The notes under the pieces were generated by a model. It was not told the DNA's origin and searched no databases. It saw only the letters and a list, made by a program, of their open reading frames with translations. Made by a program: the position numbers and the translations under genes. From Rhodococcus sp. (in: high G+C Gram-positive bacteria) (GTDB lineage Bacteria; Actinomycetota; Actinomycetes; Mycobacteriales; Mycobacteriaceae): a DNA stretch of 12,783 bases. The stretch is taken from the NCBI GenBank assembly GCA_012515885.1, contig JAAYXN010000223.1, positions 1 through 12,783 of the forward strand. Direction: 5' to 3'. This document shows, piece after piece, positions 6,440 to 12,783 of the stretch. How positions within the stretch are numbered: the first letter of the stretch is position 1; each line of letters begins with the position of its first letter.

Positions 6440-8038
6440 TCACATCCGGAAGACACCGAAGTTGCCGGTGCCTTCGATCGGGGCAGTGGCAATGGCAGAA
6501 AGGCACATTCCCAATACCGTTCGGGTATCACGCGGGTCGATGATTCCGTCGTCATAAATGCGTCCGGAGAGGAACGCGGGAAGAGATTCCGCTTCGATCT
6601 GGTTCTCAATCATGGCGCGAATACCCGCATCAGCCTCTTCGTCAAATTCCTGGCCGCGTGATTCGGCTGCGGCTCGACGCACAATCGAGATGACGCCGGC
6701 CAACTGGGCTGCGCCCATCACTGCGGACTTGGCACTGGGCCACGCGAACAGGAATCTTGGGTCAAAAGCTCGACCGCACATCCCGTAATGGCCGGCTCCA
6801 TACGAGGCGCCGATAATCACTGACAGGTGGGGCACGGTGGAGTTGGAGACGGCGTTAATCATCATCGCGCCGTGCTTGATGATGCCGCCCTCTTCGTACT
6901 CCCGTCCCACCATGTAGCCGGGCGTGTTGTGCAGGAACAGAAACGGCGTATTCGCCCGGTTGGCTAGCTGAATGAACTGGGTAGCCTTCTGCGATTCTTC
7001 GCTAAACAGCACGCCGCGCGCGTTGGCAAGAATGCCGATGGGATACCCGTGCAGCTGCGCCCAGCCGGTCACGAGCGATGAACCGTAGAGCGGCTTGAAC
7101 TCGTCGAAATCTGAGCCATCAACGATGCGGGCAATGACCTCACGTGGATCGAAAGGAACCTTCAAATCATCGGGGACAATCCCCAACAATTCCTCAGGAT
7201 CGGCGATCGGCTCCTCGACATCAGTGCGCGGGCTAGGCCCCTTCTTCTTCCAATTGAGGCGCCGCACTATCGAACGGCCAATACGAATAGCGTCCTGCTC
7301 GTCGAGCGCAAAGTAGTCCGCGAGACCAGAAGTACGCGCATGCATCTGTGCACCGCCAAGGGACTCATCGTCAGACTCCTCGCCGGTTGCCATCTTCACG
7401 AGCGGCGGTCCCGCAAGGAACACCTTCGAGCGTTCCTTAATCATCACGACGTGGTCCGACATGCCGGGGATGTAGGCGCCACCAGCCGTCGAGTTACCGA
7501 ACACCAAGGCGATCGTCGGAATGCCTTTCGCGGACGCCCGCGTCAGATCACGGAACATGCGTCCGCCGGGGATGAACACCTCCTTCTGGGAAGGAAGGTC
7601 GGCACCGCCAGATTCGACCAAAGAAATGATCGGCAAATGATTTTGCTGTGCAATCTCGTTGACGCGCGTGAGTTTCCGAAGCGTCCACGGATTGCTTGCA
7701 CCGCCGCGGACCGTGGGGTCATTGGCGACGATCAGACACTCGACGCCTTCAACGACGCCAATACCGGCGACGATGCTGGCCCCGACGGGGAACTCGCTGC
7801 CCCACGCCGCCAGAGTGCACAGTTCAAGAAACGGCGAGTCTTGATCTATGAGCAGCTCAATCCGCTCACGCGCCAGCAACTTGCCGCGCTCATGATGGCG
7901 AGTGACGTATTTTTCGCCGCCGCCTGCAAGCACCTTGTCGTACTCGCTATCGAGTTCGGCGAGTTTGGCGTGCATAGCCGCCTGCGCTGCAACGTATCCG
8001 TCCGACCCGGTATCGAGGGTCGAAGAAAGTACGGTCAT
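6440..8038 (-). CDS. accD2: Acyl-CoA carboxylase beta subunit (carboxyltransferase, MCC/GCC class)
   Basis: Carboxyltransferase of 532 residues that moves CO2 from biotin to the gamma carbon of a beta-methyl-enoyl-CoA, or to a related acyl-CoA. N-terminal carboxyltransferase motifs include RGKLLARERI (51-60), VESGGADLP (141-149) and the oxyanion turn STAGGAYIPGMSD (183-195). The C-terminal half has PGYMVGREYEEGGIIKHGA (373-391) and GASYGAGHYGMCGRAFDPRF (410-429), signatures of methylcrotonyl/geranyl-CoA carboxylase rather than propionyl-CoA carboxylase, which has a DVPGFLPG-type block. The ATG at 8038 overlaps the preceding dehydrogenase stop (ATGA); the open frame to 8197 lies inside that gene. 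Which substrate is used (methylcrotonyl-, geranyl- or another branched enoyl-CoA) cannot be read from motifs. The symbol is by synteny with M. tuberculosis. Confidence 0.93.
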   Translation of the reverse strand: MTVLSSTLDTGSDGYVAAQAAMHAKLAELDSEYDKVLAGGGEKYVTRHHERGKLLARERIELLIDQDSPFLELCTLAAWGSEFPVGASIVAGIGVVEGVECLIVANDPTVRGGASNPWTLRKLTRVNEIAQQNHLPIISLVESGGADLPSQKEVFIPGGRMFRDLTRASAKGIPTIALVFGNSTAGGAYIPGMSDHVVMIKERSKVFLAGPPLVKMATGEESDDESLGGAQMHARTSGLADYFALDEQDAIRIGRSIVRRLNWKKKGPSPRTDVEEPIADPEELLGIVPDDLKVPFDPREVIARIVDGSDFDEFKPLYGSSLVTGWAQLHGYPIGILANARGVLFSEESQKATQFIQLANRANTPFLFLHNTPGYMVGREYEEGGIIKHGAMMINAVSNSTVPHLSVIIGASYGAGHYGMCGRAFDPRFLFAWPSAKSAVMGAAQLAGVISIVRRAAAESRGQEFDEEADAGIRAMIENQIEAESLPAFLSGRIYDDGIIDPRDTRTVLGMCLSAIATAPIEGTGNFGVFRM

Positions 8039-9192
8039 GCCTGGTACCCCAATCTTTTCGCCGCCAGAGCCGCCAGAATTTCGCTCGTTCCGCCTCCGAT
8101 GCCGAGAATTCGCATATCCCGGTATTGCCGCTCGATCTCGCATTCGCGCATATAGCCGAGTCCGCCATGCAGTTGAACTGCCTGGTTCGCAACCCATTCA
8201 CCCGCTTCGACAGCAGTGTTTTTGGCGAAGCAGACCTCCGCGATGAGATCGCCGTCGCCGTCGATGGCGCGTTCGACAACATTGCGCGCATACACGCGTG
8301 CGACATCGATCCGCCGAGCCATCTCGGTCACCGTGTTTTGCACTGCCTGACGGCTAATGAGCGGGCGCCCGAACGTTTCACGATCGCGAACCCACTCAAG
8401 CGTCAGATCAAGGCATCGCTGCGCACTTGCATACGCCTGCACCGCCAACGCGATCCGCTCCGTCACAAACGCCTGCGCGATCTGCGTGAAACCTGAGTTC
8501 TCGGCGCCAACAAGGTTGGCCACCGGCACGCGCGCATCAACAAACGACAATTCCGCCGTGTCCGAGGCGTGCCAGCCCATCTTCTCCAGTTTTCGCGAAA
8601 CCTCGAAGCCGGGCGTGCCCTTTTCGATGACCAGCAACGACACCCCTGACGCTCCTGGCAACTCCGAACCACCGGTGCGTACTGCGGTGACAACGAAGTC
8701 AGCGCGGCACGCCGACGTGATGAACGTCTTCGCGCCGTTGACGACGTAGTGGTCGCCGTCGCGCACCGCAGTGGTCCGCAGGTGGCCGACATCTGATCCG
8801 CCACCCGGTTCAGTAATCGCGAGGGAACCGATTTTCTCGCCCGCCAATGTCGGACGCACCCAGCGATCAATCTGGTCCGGATCTGCTGCCATGATCAAGT
8901 GCGGCAACGCGATCCCACAGGTAAACAGCGATGCAAAAAGGCCACCCGAAGCGCCAGCCTGATGCATTTCTTCGCACACTGTCATCGCATCCGCGAGATC
9001 ACCGCCGCTGCCCCCGACCTCCTCAGGGAACCCGGCACCAAGCAGACCCAACTCCGCTGCGGTGCGGTGCAGCTCGCGCGGAATCTCACCGGAGCGCTCC
9101 CAGCTGTCCAGGTGCTCGCTGACATGCCGGTCAACGAATCCCCGGACCGTCTTGCGCAGTTGTTGACGCTCGTCGGTGGTCCAGATACTCAT
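8035..9192 (-). CDS. Acyl-CoA dehydrogenase, second copy (IVD-type active site)
   Basis: FAD-dependent acyl-CoA dehydrogenase of 385 residues. It shows LAITEPGGGSDVGHLRTTA (124-142), NGAKTFITS (152-160), RETFGRPLISRQAVQ (271-285) and QLHGGLGYMRECEIERQYRD (340-359). As in the other dehydrogenase, the C-terminal catalytic Glu is missing: the segment is GIGGGTSEI (364-372), with Gly where YEGT has Glu. A helix-G glutamate, Glu245 in FVTERIAL, matches the isovaleryl-CoA dehydrogenase base. It is clearly diverged from the 3173-4348 enzyme, so the two likely act on different substrates or steps. The start is the ATG at 9192, overlapping the AtuA stop (ATGA) with AAGGA 9 nt upstream; the open frame to 9252 would run into AtuA. 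By order it corresponds to M. tuberculosis fadE13 and resembles citronellyl-CoA dehydrogenase (AtuD)-type enzymes by context only. Confidence 0.92.
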   Translation of the reverse strand: MSIWTTDERQQLRKTVRGFVDRHVSEHLDSWERSGEIPRELHRTAAELGLLGAGFPEEVGGSGGDLADAMTVCEEMHQAGASGGLFASLFTCGIALPHLIMAADPDQIDRWVRPTLAGEKIGSLAITEPGGGSDVGHLRTTAVRDGDHYVVNGAKTFITSACRADFVVTAVRTGGSELPGASGVSLLVIEKGTPGFEVSRKLEKMGWHASDTAELSFVDARVPVANLVGAENSGFTQIAQAFVTERIALAVQAYASAQRCLDLTLEWVRDRETFGRPLISRQAVQNTVTEMARRIDVARVYARNVVERAIDGDGDLIAEVCFAKNTAVEAGEWVANQAVQLHGGLGYMRECEIERQYRDMRILGIGGGTSEILAALAAKRLGYQA

Positions 9193-10925
9193 AGCGACCG
9201 TCCTTGAGGAAGTAGTGTTTGCGGGACATCGATGTAGCGGGCTCGCAGCCACTCACCCAGCCCTTTGGCTTGCGGGTCAAACCGGGCTTGCGAGGCGACT
9301 CCGCGGCCGAGGATGCCGTCAATAACGAAGTTGACGGCATACAGATTCGGGAACAGGTAGCGGTGGATCGTCAGGTCCGCTGCCTCCGGGAGGAGCGTCC
9401 GCAAAGCGTCAACGGTCAGGGTGTTCACCAACCACTCCCACTGCCGCTGCGCGCGCGGGTCATCGCTGCGCACCCACACTCCGACGTTGGCGTTGCCGCC
9501 CTTATCGCCGCTGCGGGCACCGACAATCCGACCCAACGGTGCCCGCACAGTCGAGCCGTAATCCGTCACGGGCGGTGTTTCCAGCGAAGGCAGTTCCGTG
9601 AGTTCTTGTGTTCGGCTCGCGGACGCAATATCGATACGGCTCTGATCCGGCAGAACCGCAACATGCGGCACTGCTGCGGCGTCCACATAGCCGGGAGTGA
9701 ACACGCCATACGGCTGGCCAGGGCCGGGCGGCGCCGTCAACGTGAAACCGGGATAGCTCGACAGCGCCAGTTCGACGGGCACCGACGAGAACTGGCGACC
9801 CACCACCTCCGGGTCGGGATCACGGACTACGCACCGCAGCAACGCGCTCGCGGTTTCTTCAGTGTCCCCGTCAACGTGGTCAGTACGTGCGAGCGTCCAC
9901 TCCAACTCAGCTGGCCGACGGACAAGCCCGTCCTCCACCTGTCGACGCAGCAGGTCCGCTTTGGCCTCGATATCGAGACCGGTGAGGATGAAGACCGCTT
10001 CGTTGCGAAAACCAGGCAGCGAATTCAACGACACCTTGAGGGTGGGCGGCGGAGCCTCACCGCGAACCCCACTAATCCGCACGCGATCAGGCCCAAGATC
10101 TTCGAGTACTGCCGTATCCATCCGTGCCGTGACATCGGGACCGGCGTACCGTCCCCCGGTGATCTCATACAGCAGTTGCGCGGTCACGGTGTTGACGCTG
10201 ACCAGCCCGCCAGTGCCGGGATGTTTCGTGATGACCGACGATCCGTCGTTCTCGATCTCAGCGATCGGAAATCCGGGGCGGGACAGATCCGGAACCTCAG
10301 TGAAGAAGGCGTAGTTGCCGCCCGTCGCCTGAGCGCCGCACTCGATGACGTGCCCGGCGACAACGGCTCCAGCAAGACGGTCGAAGTCGTCGCGCTGCCA
10401 GCCGTAATGCGCGGCGGCGGGGCCCACGATGACCGATGCGTCAGTGACTCGGCCGGTCACCACGATGTCCGCACCGCTATTGAGGCATTCGACAATTCCC
10501 CACGCACCCAGATACGCGTTAGCGGTCAGCGGGCGCGCTTGACCAGGTTGGGCAAGACCCAACTCGTCGACACGGGCAATCAGATTGTCGCCCTCGACAT
10601 GGGCAATTTTGGCGTCGAGACCCAGTCGCGTAGCCAACTCGCGCAACGCGGCAGCGAGCCCTACCGGGTTAAGGCCACCAGCATTGGTGACGATCTTGAC
10701 CCGCTTCTCCAGCGCAGTGCCCAGGCACTGTTCCATTTGACGCAGGAACGTCTTGGCGTAACCGCGATCCGGGTTCTTCATCTGGTCACGGCCCAAGATC
10801 AGCATGGTCAGCTCGGCCAAGTAGTCGCCGGTGAGGTAGTTGAGTTCACCACCGTCGAGCATCTCCTGCATGGCGCTCAGACGGTCACCATAAAAGCCTG
10901 AACAGTTACCTATCCGTACGGTCAT
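9189..10925 (-). CDS. AtuA-family protein (DUF1446) with C-terminal AtuA-like domain
   Basis: Protein of 578 residues related to AtuA, which is needed for growth on acyclic terpenes in Pseudomonas but has no settled biochemical activity. The large N-terminal domain (about 1-440) opens with RIGNCSGFYGDR (4-15) and has LTGDYLAELTMLIL (31-44), VTNAGGLNPVGLA (79-91), VTGRVTDAS (156-164), GHVIECGAQATGGNY (191-205) and KHPGTGGLVSVNTVTAQLLY (234-253). A separate C-terminal domain (about 460-570) carries ARSGDKGGNANVGV (470-483), typical of the AtuA-like ferredoxin-fold module, here fused in one chain. The start is the ATG at 10925, overlapping the upstream stop (ATGA) with GAAAGG 12-16 nt before it; the open frame to 10988 lies inside that gene. 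M. tuberculosis Rv0976c holds the same place in its operon. Function unknown; a lyase or acyl-CoA-handling role is speculation. Confidence 0.9.
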   Translation of the reverse strand: MTVRIGNCSGFYGDRLSAMQEMLDGGELNYLTGDYLAELTMLILGRDQMKNPDRGYAKTFLRQMEQCLGTALEKRVKIVTNAGGLNPVGLAAALRELATRLGLDAKIAHVEGDNLIARVDELGLAQPGQARPLTANAYLGAWGIVECLNSGADIVVTGRVTDASVIVGPAAAHYGWQRDDFDRLAGAVVAGHVIECGAQATGGNYAFFTEVPDLSRPGFPIAEIENDGSSVITKHPGTGGLVSVNTVTAQLLYEITGGRYAGPDVTARMDTAVLEDLGPDRVRISGVRGEAPPPTLKVSLNSLPGFRNEAVFILTGLDIEAKADLLRRQVEDGLVRRPAELEWTLARTDHVDGDTEETASALLRCVVRDPDPEVVGRQFSSVPVELALSSYPGFTLTAPPGPGQPYGVFTPGYVDAAAVPHVAVLPDQSRIDIASASRTQELTELPSLETPPVTDYGSTVRAPLGRIVGARSGDKGGNANVGVWVRSDDPRAQRQWEWLVNTLTVDALRTLLPEAADLTIHRYLFPNLYAVNFVIDGILGRGVASQARFDPQAKGLGEWLRARYIDVPQTLLPQGRSL

Positions 10926-11710
10926 CGCGCGCCCGCCTTTCGGCCTTCGCCGCGAGGTCCCGCGAAGGCTTGAGCAATAGAGAGCCATTCATCAGCATCA
11001 GCACCAGTCGCGACAAGATCGAGGTCATCGCGGTGTGCCCGCTGCGTCACCAGGAGGCAAAAGTGTTCAGCGCTGCCCCGCACGCTTTGCTCCGCGTCGT
11101 CTGGACCCCACGTCCACCGCTCACCAGAAGGGCCCGCAAGTTCGATGCGGAACTGGTCCGCGGGCGGCTGCTTCTCGTTGAGTAAGTACGCAAAATCGCG
11201 GGTGCATACCCCAAGATGGGCGACGTTTTTAAGCCGATGGGTAGGCGGCGGGACGACACCCAGAGCGTCAGCAACGTCGCGTCCGTGCGCCCAGGTTTCC
11301 ATCAGCCGCGCGGTCGCCATCGACGTCGCACTCATGGGCGGACCAAACCACGGGATCTTGTCGCCAGCCGGCACCGCGTCCAACGCCGCAACCAATCGCT
11401 GACGTCCGGCGCGCCACTTGGGCAGCAGCTCGTCGGGGGCCTGAGACGCCTTCTCTTCTGCGGCGTGATCGACGAATTTTTCGGGGTCTTGAGCGGCAAC
11501 CTGAACGCGGGCATAAAACTGGTCCCGATCGGTGATGGCGACGAGCGAGACCTCATCTGTCCAGTTCAAGTGACCTATTTGATGTGCGATCGTCCAGCCC
11601 TGCGCGGGCGTGAGCTGCTTCCAACGCTCCGGCTCTAGTTCGGCAACGAGCGCATCGAGCGCTTCGCCTTCGGCCTGAAGATCCCCAAGAACAGGGTTCG
11701 TCTGGGTCAT
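10922..11710 (-). CDS. TIGR03084-type metal-binding protein, mycothiol-dependent isomerase/DinB fold
   Basis: Protein of 262 residues of the DinB/maleylpyruvate-isomerase-like fold. The sequence GWTIAHQIGHLNWTDE (38-53) and METWAHGRDVADALG (137-151) are the TIGR03084 hallmarks. His47, Glu138 and His142 fall at the spacing of the metal ligands of mycothiol-dependent maleylpyruvate isomerase (His, then Glu-x3-His about 91 residues on), and His43 is also present. The C-terminal part (about 165-245) resembles the MDMPI C-terminal domain. Its place as first gene of the operon, joined to atuA by ATGA, suggests that it acts on a pathway intermediate, perhaps as a mycothiol-dependent isomerase or transferase (inference). 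I chose ATG 11710 with GGGG about 5 nt upstream; ATG 11722 in the same frame is a near alternative. The activity of this family is not known to me. Confidence 0.85.
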   Translation of the reverse strand: MTQTNPVLGDLQAEGEALDALVAELEPERWKQLTPAQGWTIAHQIGHLNWTDEVSLVAITDRDQFYARVQVAAQDPEKFVDHAAEEKASQAPDELLPKWRAGRQRLVAALDAVPAGDKIPWFGPPMSATSMATARLMETWAHGRDVADALGVVPPPTHRLKNVAHLGVCTRDFAYLLNEKQPPADQFRIELAGPSGERWTWGPDDAEQSVRGSAEHFCLLVTQRAHRDDLDLVATGADADEWLSIAQAFAGPRGEGRKAGAR

Positions 11711-11738
11711 GTGCCCCAGCATCACAGGCCATCCACAA

Positions 11739-11760
11739 AAAAGCAAGCATGATTGCTTTT
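11739..11760. promoter_or_regulatory. 22-bp near-perfect palindrome, candidate TetR operator
   Basis: The half-sites AAAAGCAAGCA and TGATTGCTTTT are reverse complements at 10 of 11 positions; the only mismatch is the G/A pair at 11747 and 11752. Length, symmetry and position over the expected transcription start of the operon are typical of a TetR-family operator. The natural candidate ligand is the TetR protein encoded by the last gene of the operon. A terminator is unlikely because the site lies between divergent start codons. Confidence 0.55.
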
Positions 11761-11775
11761 ATTTAGCGCAGTCGC

Positions 11776-11812
11776 GTTACTGGTTGCCAATTCAACGGAA
11801 CTGGCCAGTAAC
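11776..11812. repeat. Inverted repeat with 8-bp perfect arms in the divergent promoter
   Basis: GTTACTGG (11776-11783) and CCAGTAAC (11805-11812) are exact reverse complements separated by 21 bp; an inner palindrome CTGGCCAG (11801-11808) overlaps the right arm. The repeat covers the -35 side of the operon promoter and lies just upstream of the GH16 promoter, so it could be a binding site for an activator or second regulator. It is unlike the other palindrome in sequence. Confidence 0.4.
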
Positions 11813-11839
11813 TAGACCGTTGCGCTCTACCGTCCAGCT

Positions 11840-12783
11840 ATGACGAGTCAGCGGCCAGCACCCGCCAAGCACCGCATCACACGTGCCCGCACGCGCCTTT
11901 CGCGCACTACTCGCGCAGCACTCTCCACAGCCGCACTGACCGCCGCCCTGGTCGCGACAACCACAATGGTCACCATGACACCCGGCACGGCTCAACCGTC
12001 CTCACCATCGGGACAGCCGGTACCCACCGGCAACCTGCCCGGATGGCGGCACATCTTCGCCGACGACTTCACCAAAGACGCACCCGTCGGATCATGGGCT
12101 AACGAATGCTCCCCCGACACCATCGTCTACACCGGGGCACAGGGGCAGAAGTGGCGCACCTATCCGCGCTGCTACGTCGACACCTATCAAAAACGGCCCT
12201 ACCGTTCCGACCGGGTCTTGAGTGTGCGTAACGGCGTCCTCGACTTCCATTTACATCCGGTCGACGGCCAACCAGCGGGCGCTAATCCGTCACCTCTCAT
12301 CGACGGCGTCAGCCAATATCAGACGTATGGCCGGTACTCGGCTCGCATGCGTGTGGACACCGACGGCATGGATGAATACCACGTGGCGTGGCTGCTGTGG
12401 CCGCAGTCCGAACGCTGGCCTGAGGACGGCGAATTCGATTTCCCCGAAGGCGCCCTGTCCGGCAATGCCCTCGGCTACCACCACTATGCGGGTGCAGGTT
12501 CATGCGCCGACTGCCAGGAAGTAGCCCGCGACGTCGGAGCCCGGTTCACTGACTGGCACACGTACACGATTGAGTGGATGCCGGGCCGGGTCCGCTATCT
12601 CCTTGATGATGTCGTCGTCCTCGATTCCACCAACTGGGTGCCTGATGGCCCGATGCGCTGGCAATTGCAGACCGAGACCAATGGCACTGGCAACAGCAGT
12701 GGCCACCTTGAGGTCGATTGGGTGTCGGTGTGGGCGTATGACGGCGCAACCCCACCCGCCCCCAATCCGCCCGGCCCTAATCC
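11840..12783 (+). CDS. Secreted glycoside hydrolase family 16 protein (3' end outside window)
   Basis: Extracellular beta-glycanase-like protein, 314 codons visible and still open at the right edge. An Arg-rich n-region (MTSQRPAPAKHRITRAR) precedes a hydrophobic Ala/Thr/Val core (about 27-48), with likely cleavage near GTAQ (49-52). The body shows the jelly-roll GH16 pattern: YQTYGRYSARMRV (160-172), AWLLWPQSERWPEDGEFDF (183-201) and the catalytic ExDxxE as EFDFPE, with Glu198 as nucleophile, Asp200, and Glu203 as acid/base. DWHTYTIEWMPGRVRYLLDD (238-257) and HLEVDWVSVWAYDG (289-302) close the domain. A Pro/Asn-rich linker (304-314) then runs off the edge, hinting at a further C-terminal domain. 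Cys90/Cys111 and Cys222/Cys225 may form disulfides. The ATG at 11840 is the first start after an in-frame stop at 11813; it lacks a Shine-Dalgarno. The substrate (beta-1,3-glucan or other) cannot be told. It appears functionally unrelated to the divergent operon. Confidence 0.88.
   Translation, partial: MTSQRPAPAKHRITRARTRLSRTTRAALSTAALTAALVATTTMVTMTPGTAQPSSPSGQPVPTGNLPGWRHIFADDFTKDAPVGSWANECSPDTIVYTGAQGQKWRTYPRCYVDTYQKRPYRSDRVLSVRNGVLDFHLHPVDGQPAGANPSPLIDGVSQYQTYGRYSARMRVDTDGMDEYHVAWLLWPQSERWPEDGEFDFPEGALSGNALGYHHYAGAGSCADCQEVARDVGARFTDWHTYTIEWMPGRVRYLLDDVVVLDSTNWVPDGPMRWQLQTETNGTGNSSGHLEVDWVSVWAYDGATPPAPNPPGPN

Larger units (their letters stand above)
11711..11839. promoter_or_regulatory. 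Divergent promoter region between the catabolic operon and the GH16 gene
   Basis: This 129-bp gap is noticeably AT-richer than its surroundings and contains two inverted repeats (11739-11760 and 11776-11812). For the operon (minus strand) a weak pair is TTGGCA (11790-11785), 19 bp, TAAATA (11765-11760), placing the start near 11752 inside the first palindrome. For the GH16 gene (plus strand) TACCGT (11828-11833) ends 6 nt before the ATG at 11840, a leaderless arrangement consistent with the absence of a Shine-Dalgarno there. All promoter calls are tentative. Confidence 0.5.

Noticed and set aside
6440..8038. Carboxyltransferase as propionyl/acetyl-CoA carboxylase for lipid synthesis
   Set aside because: The C-terminal motifs PGYMVGREYEEGG and GASYGAGHYGMCGRA are those of the MCC/GCC group, and the neighbours are catabolic.
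9219..10901. 560-codon open frame on the plus strand
   Set aside because: It lies opposite the AtuA gene, which has clear family motifs and coupled overlaps on both sides. Long antisense frames are common in GC-rich coding DNA.
9189..11710. Full acyclic terpene (citronellol) degradation locus
   Set aside because: AtuA, the dehydrogenases and the carboxylase fit, but no citronellol/citronellal dehydrogenases or lyase are present, and motif reading cannot separate geranyl- from methylcrotonyl-CoA specificity.
11739..11760. Palindrome read as a rho-independent terminator
   Set aside because: It has T/A runs on both sides, but it sits between two divergent start codons with no gene ending nearby, so a regulator site fits better.

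Overview
The window reads as chromosomal DNA of a GC-rich actinobacterium, most likely a mycolate-producing member of the Mycobacteriales (Mycobacterium/Rhodococcus/Gordonia/Hoyosella type). The evidence is an actinobacterial rpsL, two DUF3558-type lipoproteins, a TIGR03084 protein of the mycothiol-dependent isomerase fold, and an acyl-CoA catabolic operon whose gene order matches my memory of M. tuberculosis Rv0976c-Rv0971c (atuA-like, fadE13, accD2, accA2, fadE12, echA7). I do not call a genus.

Layout: every gene but one is on the minus strand, so transcription runs from right to left. At the far right a plus-strand secreted GH16 glycosidase starts at 11840 and runs off the window. It is divergent from a long minus-strand operon that starts at 11710: TIGR03084 protein, AtuA-family (DUF1446) protein, acyl-CoA dehydrogenase, carboxyltransferase, biotin carboxylase/BCCP, second acyl-CoA dehydrogenase, crotonase-fold hydratase, and a TetR regulator ending at 1735. 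Four of the junctions are 4-bp ATGA overlaps and the remaining gaps are 10-44 bp, so this looks like one transcription unit. Two paralogous lipoproteins follow (1673-571, joined by another ATGA overlap), possibly from their own leaderless promoter. After a 414-bp gap with a good sigma-70-like promoter comes rpsL, truncated by the left edge.

How the genes may work together: two dehydrogenases with isovaleryl-CoA-dehydrogenase-type active sites, an MCC/GCC-class biotin carboxylase pair, and a hydratase resembling methylglutaconyl-CoA hydratase give the steps acyl-CoA -> beta-methyl-enoyl-CoA -> glutaconyl-CoA -> hydroxyglutaryl-CoA. This is the logic of the Liu (leucine/isovalerate) and Atu (acyclic terpene) pathways. 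No HMG-CoA-lyase-like gene is present. AtuA and the TIGR03084 protein have no settled biochemical role in this setting and are the most interesting unknowns. A 22-bp near-perfect palindrome (11739-11760) in the divergent promoter region is a strong operator candidate for the TetR protein encoded at the far end of the operon.

The most novel-looking element is therefore the regulated AtuA/TIGR03084/acyl-CoA-carboxylase operon of unknown substrate. I saw no CRISPR array, tRNA, rRNA gene or insertion sequence.
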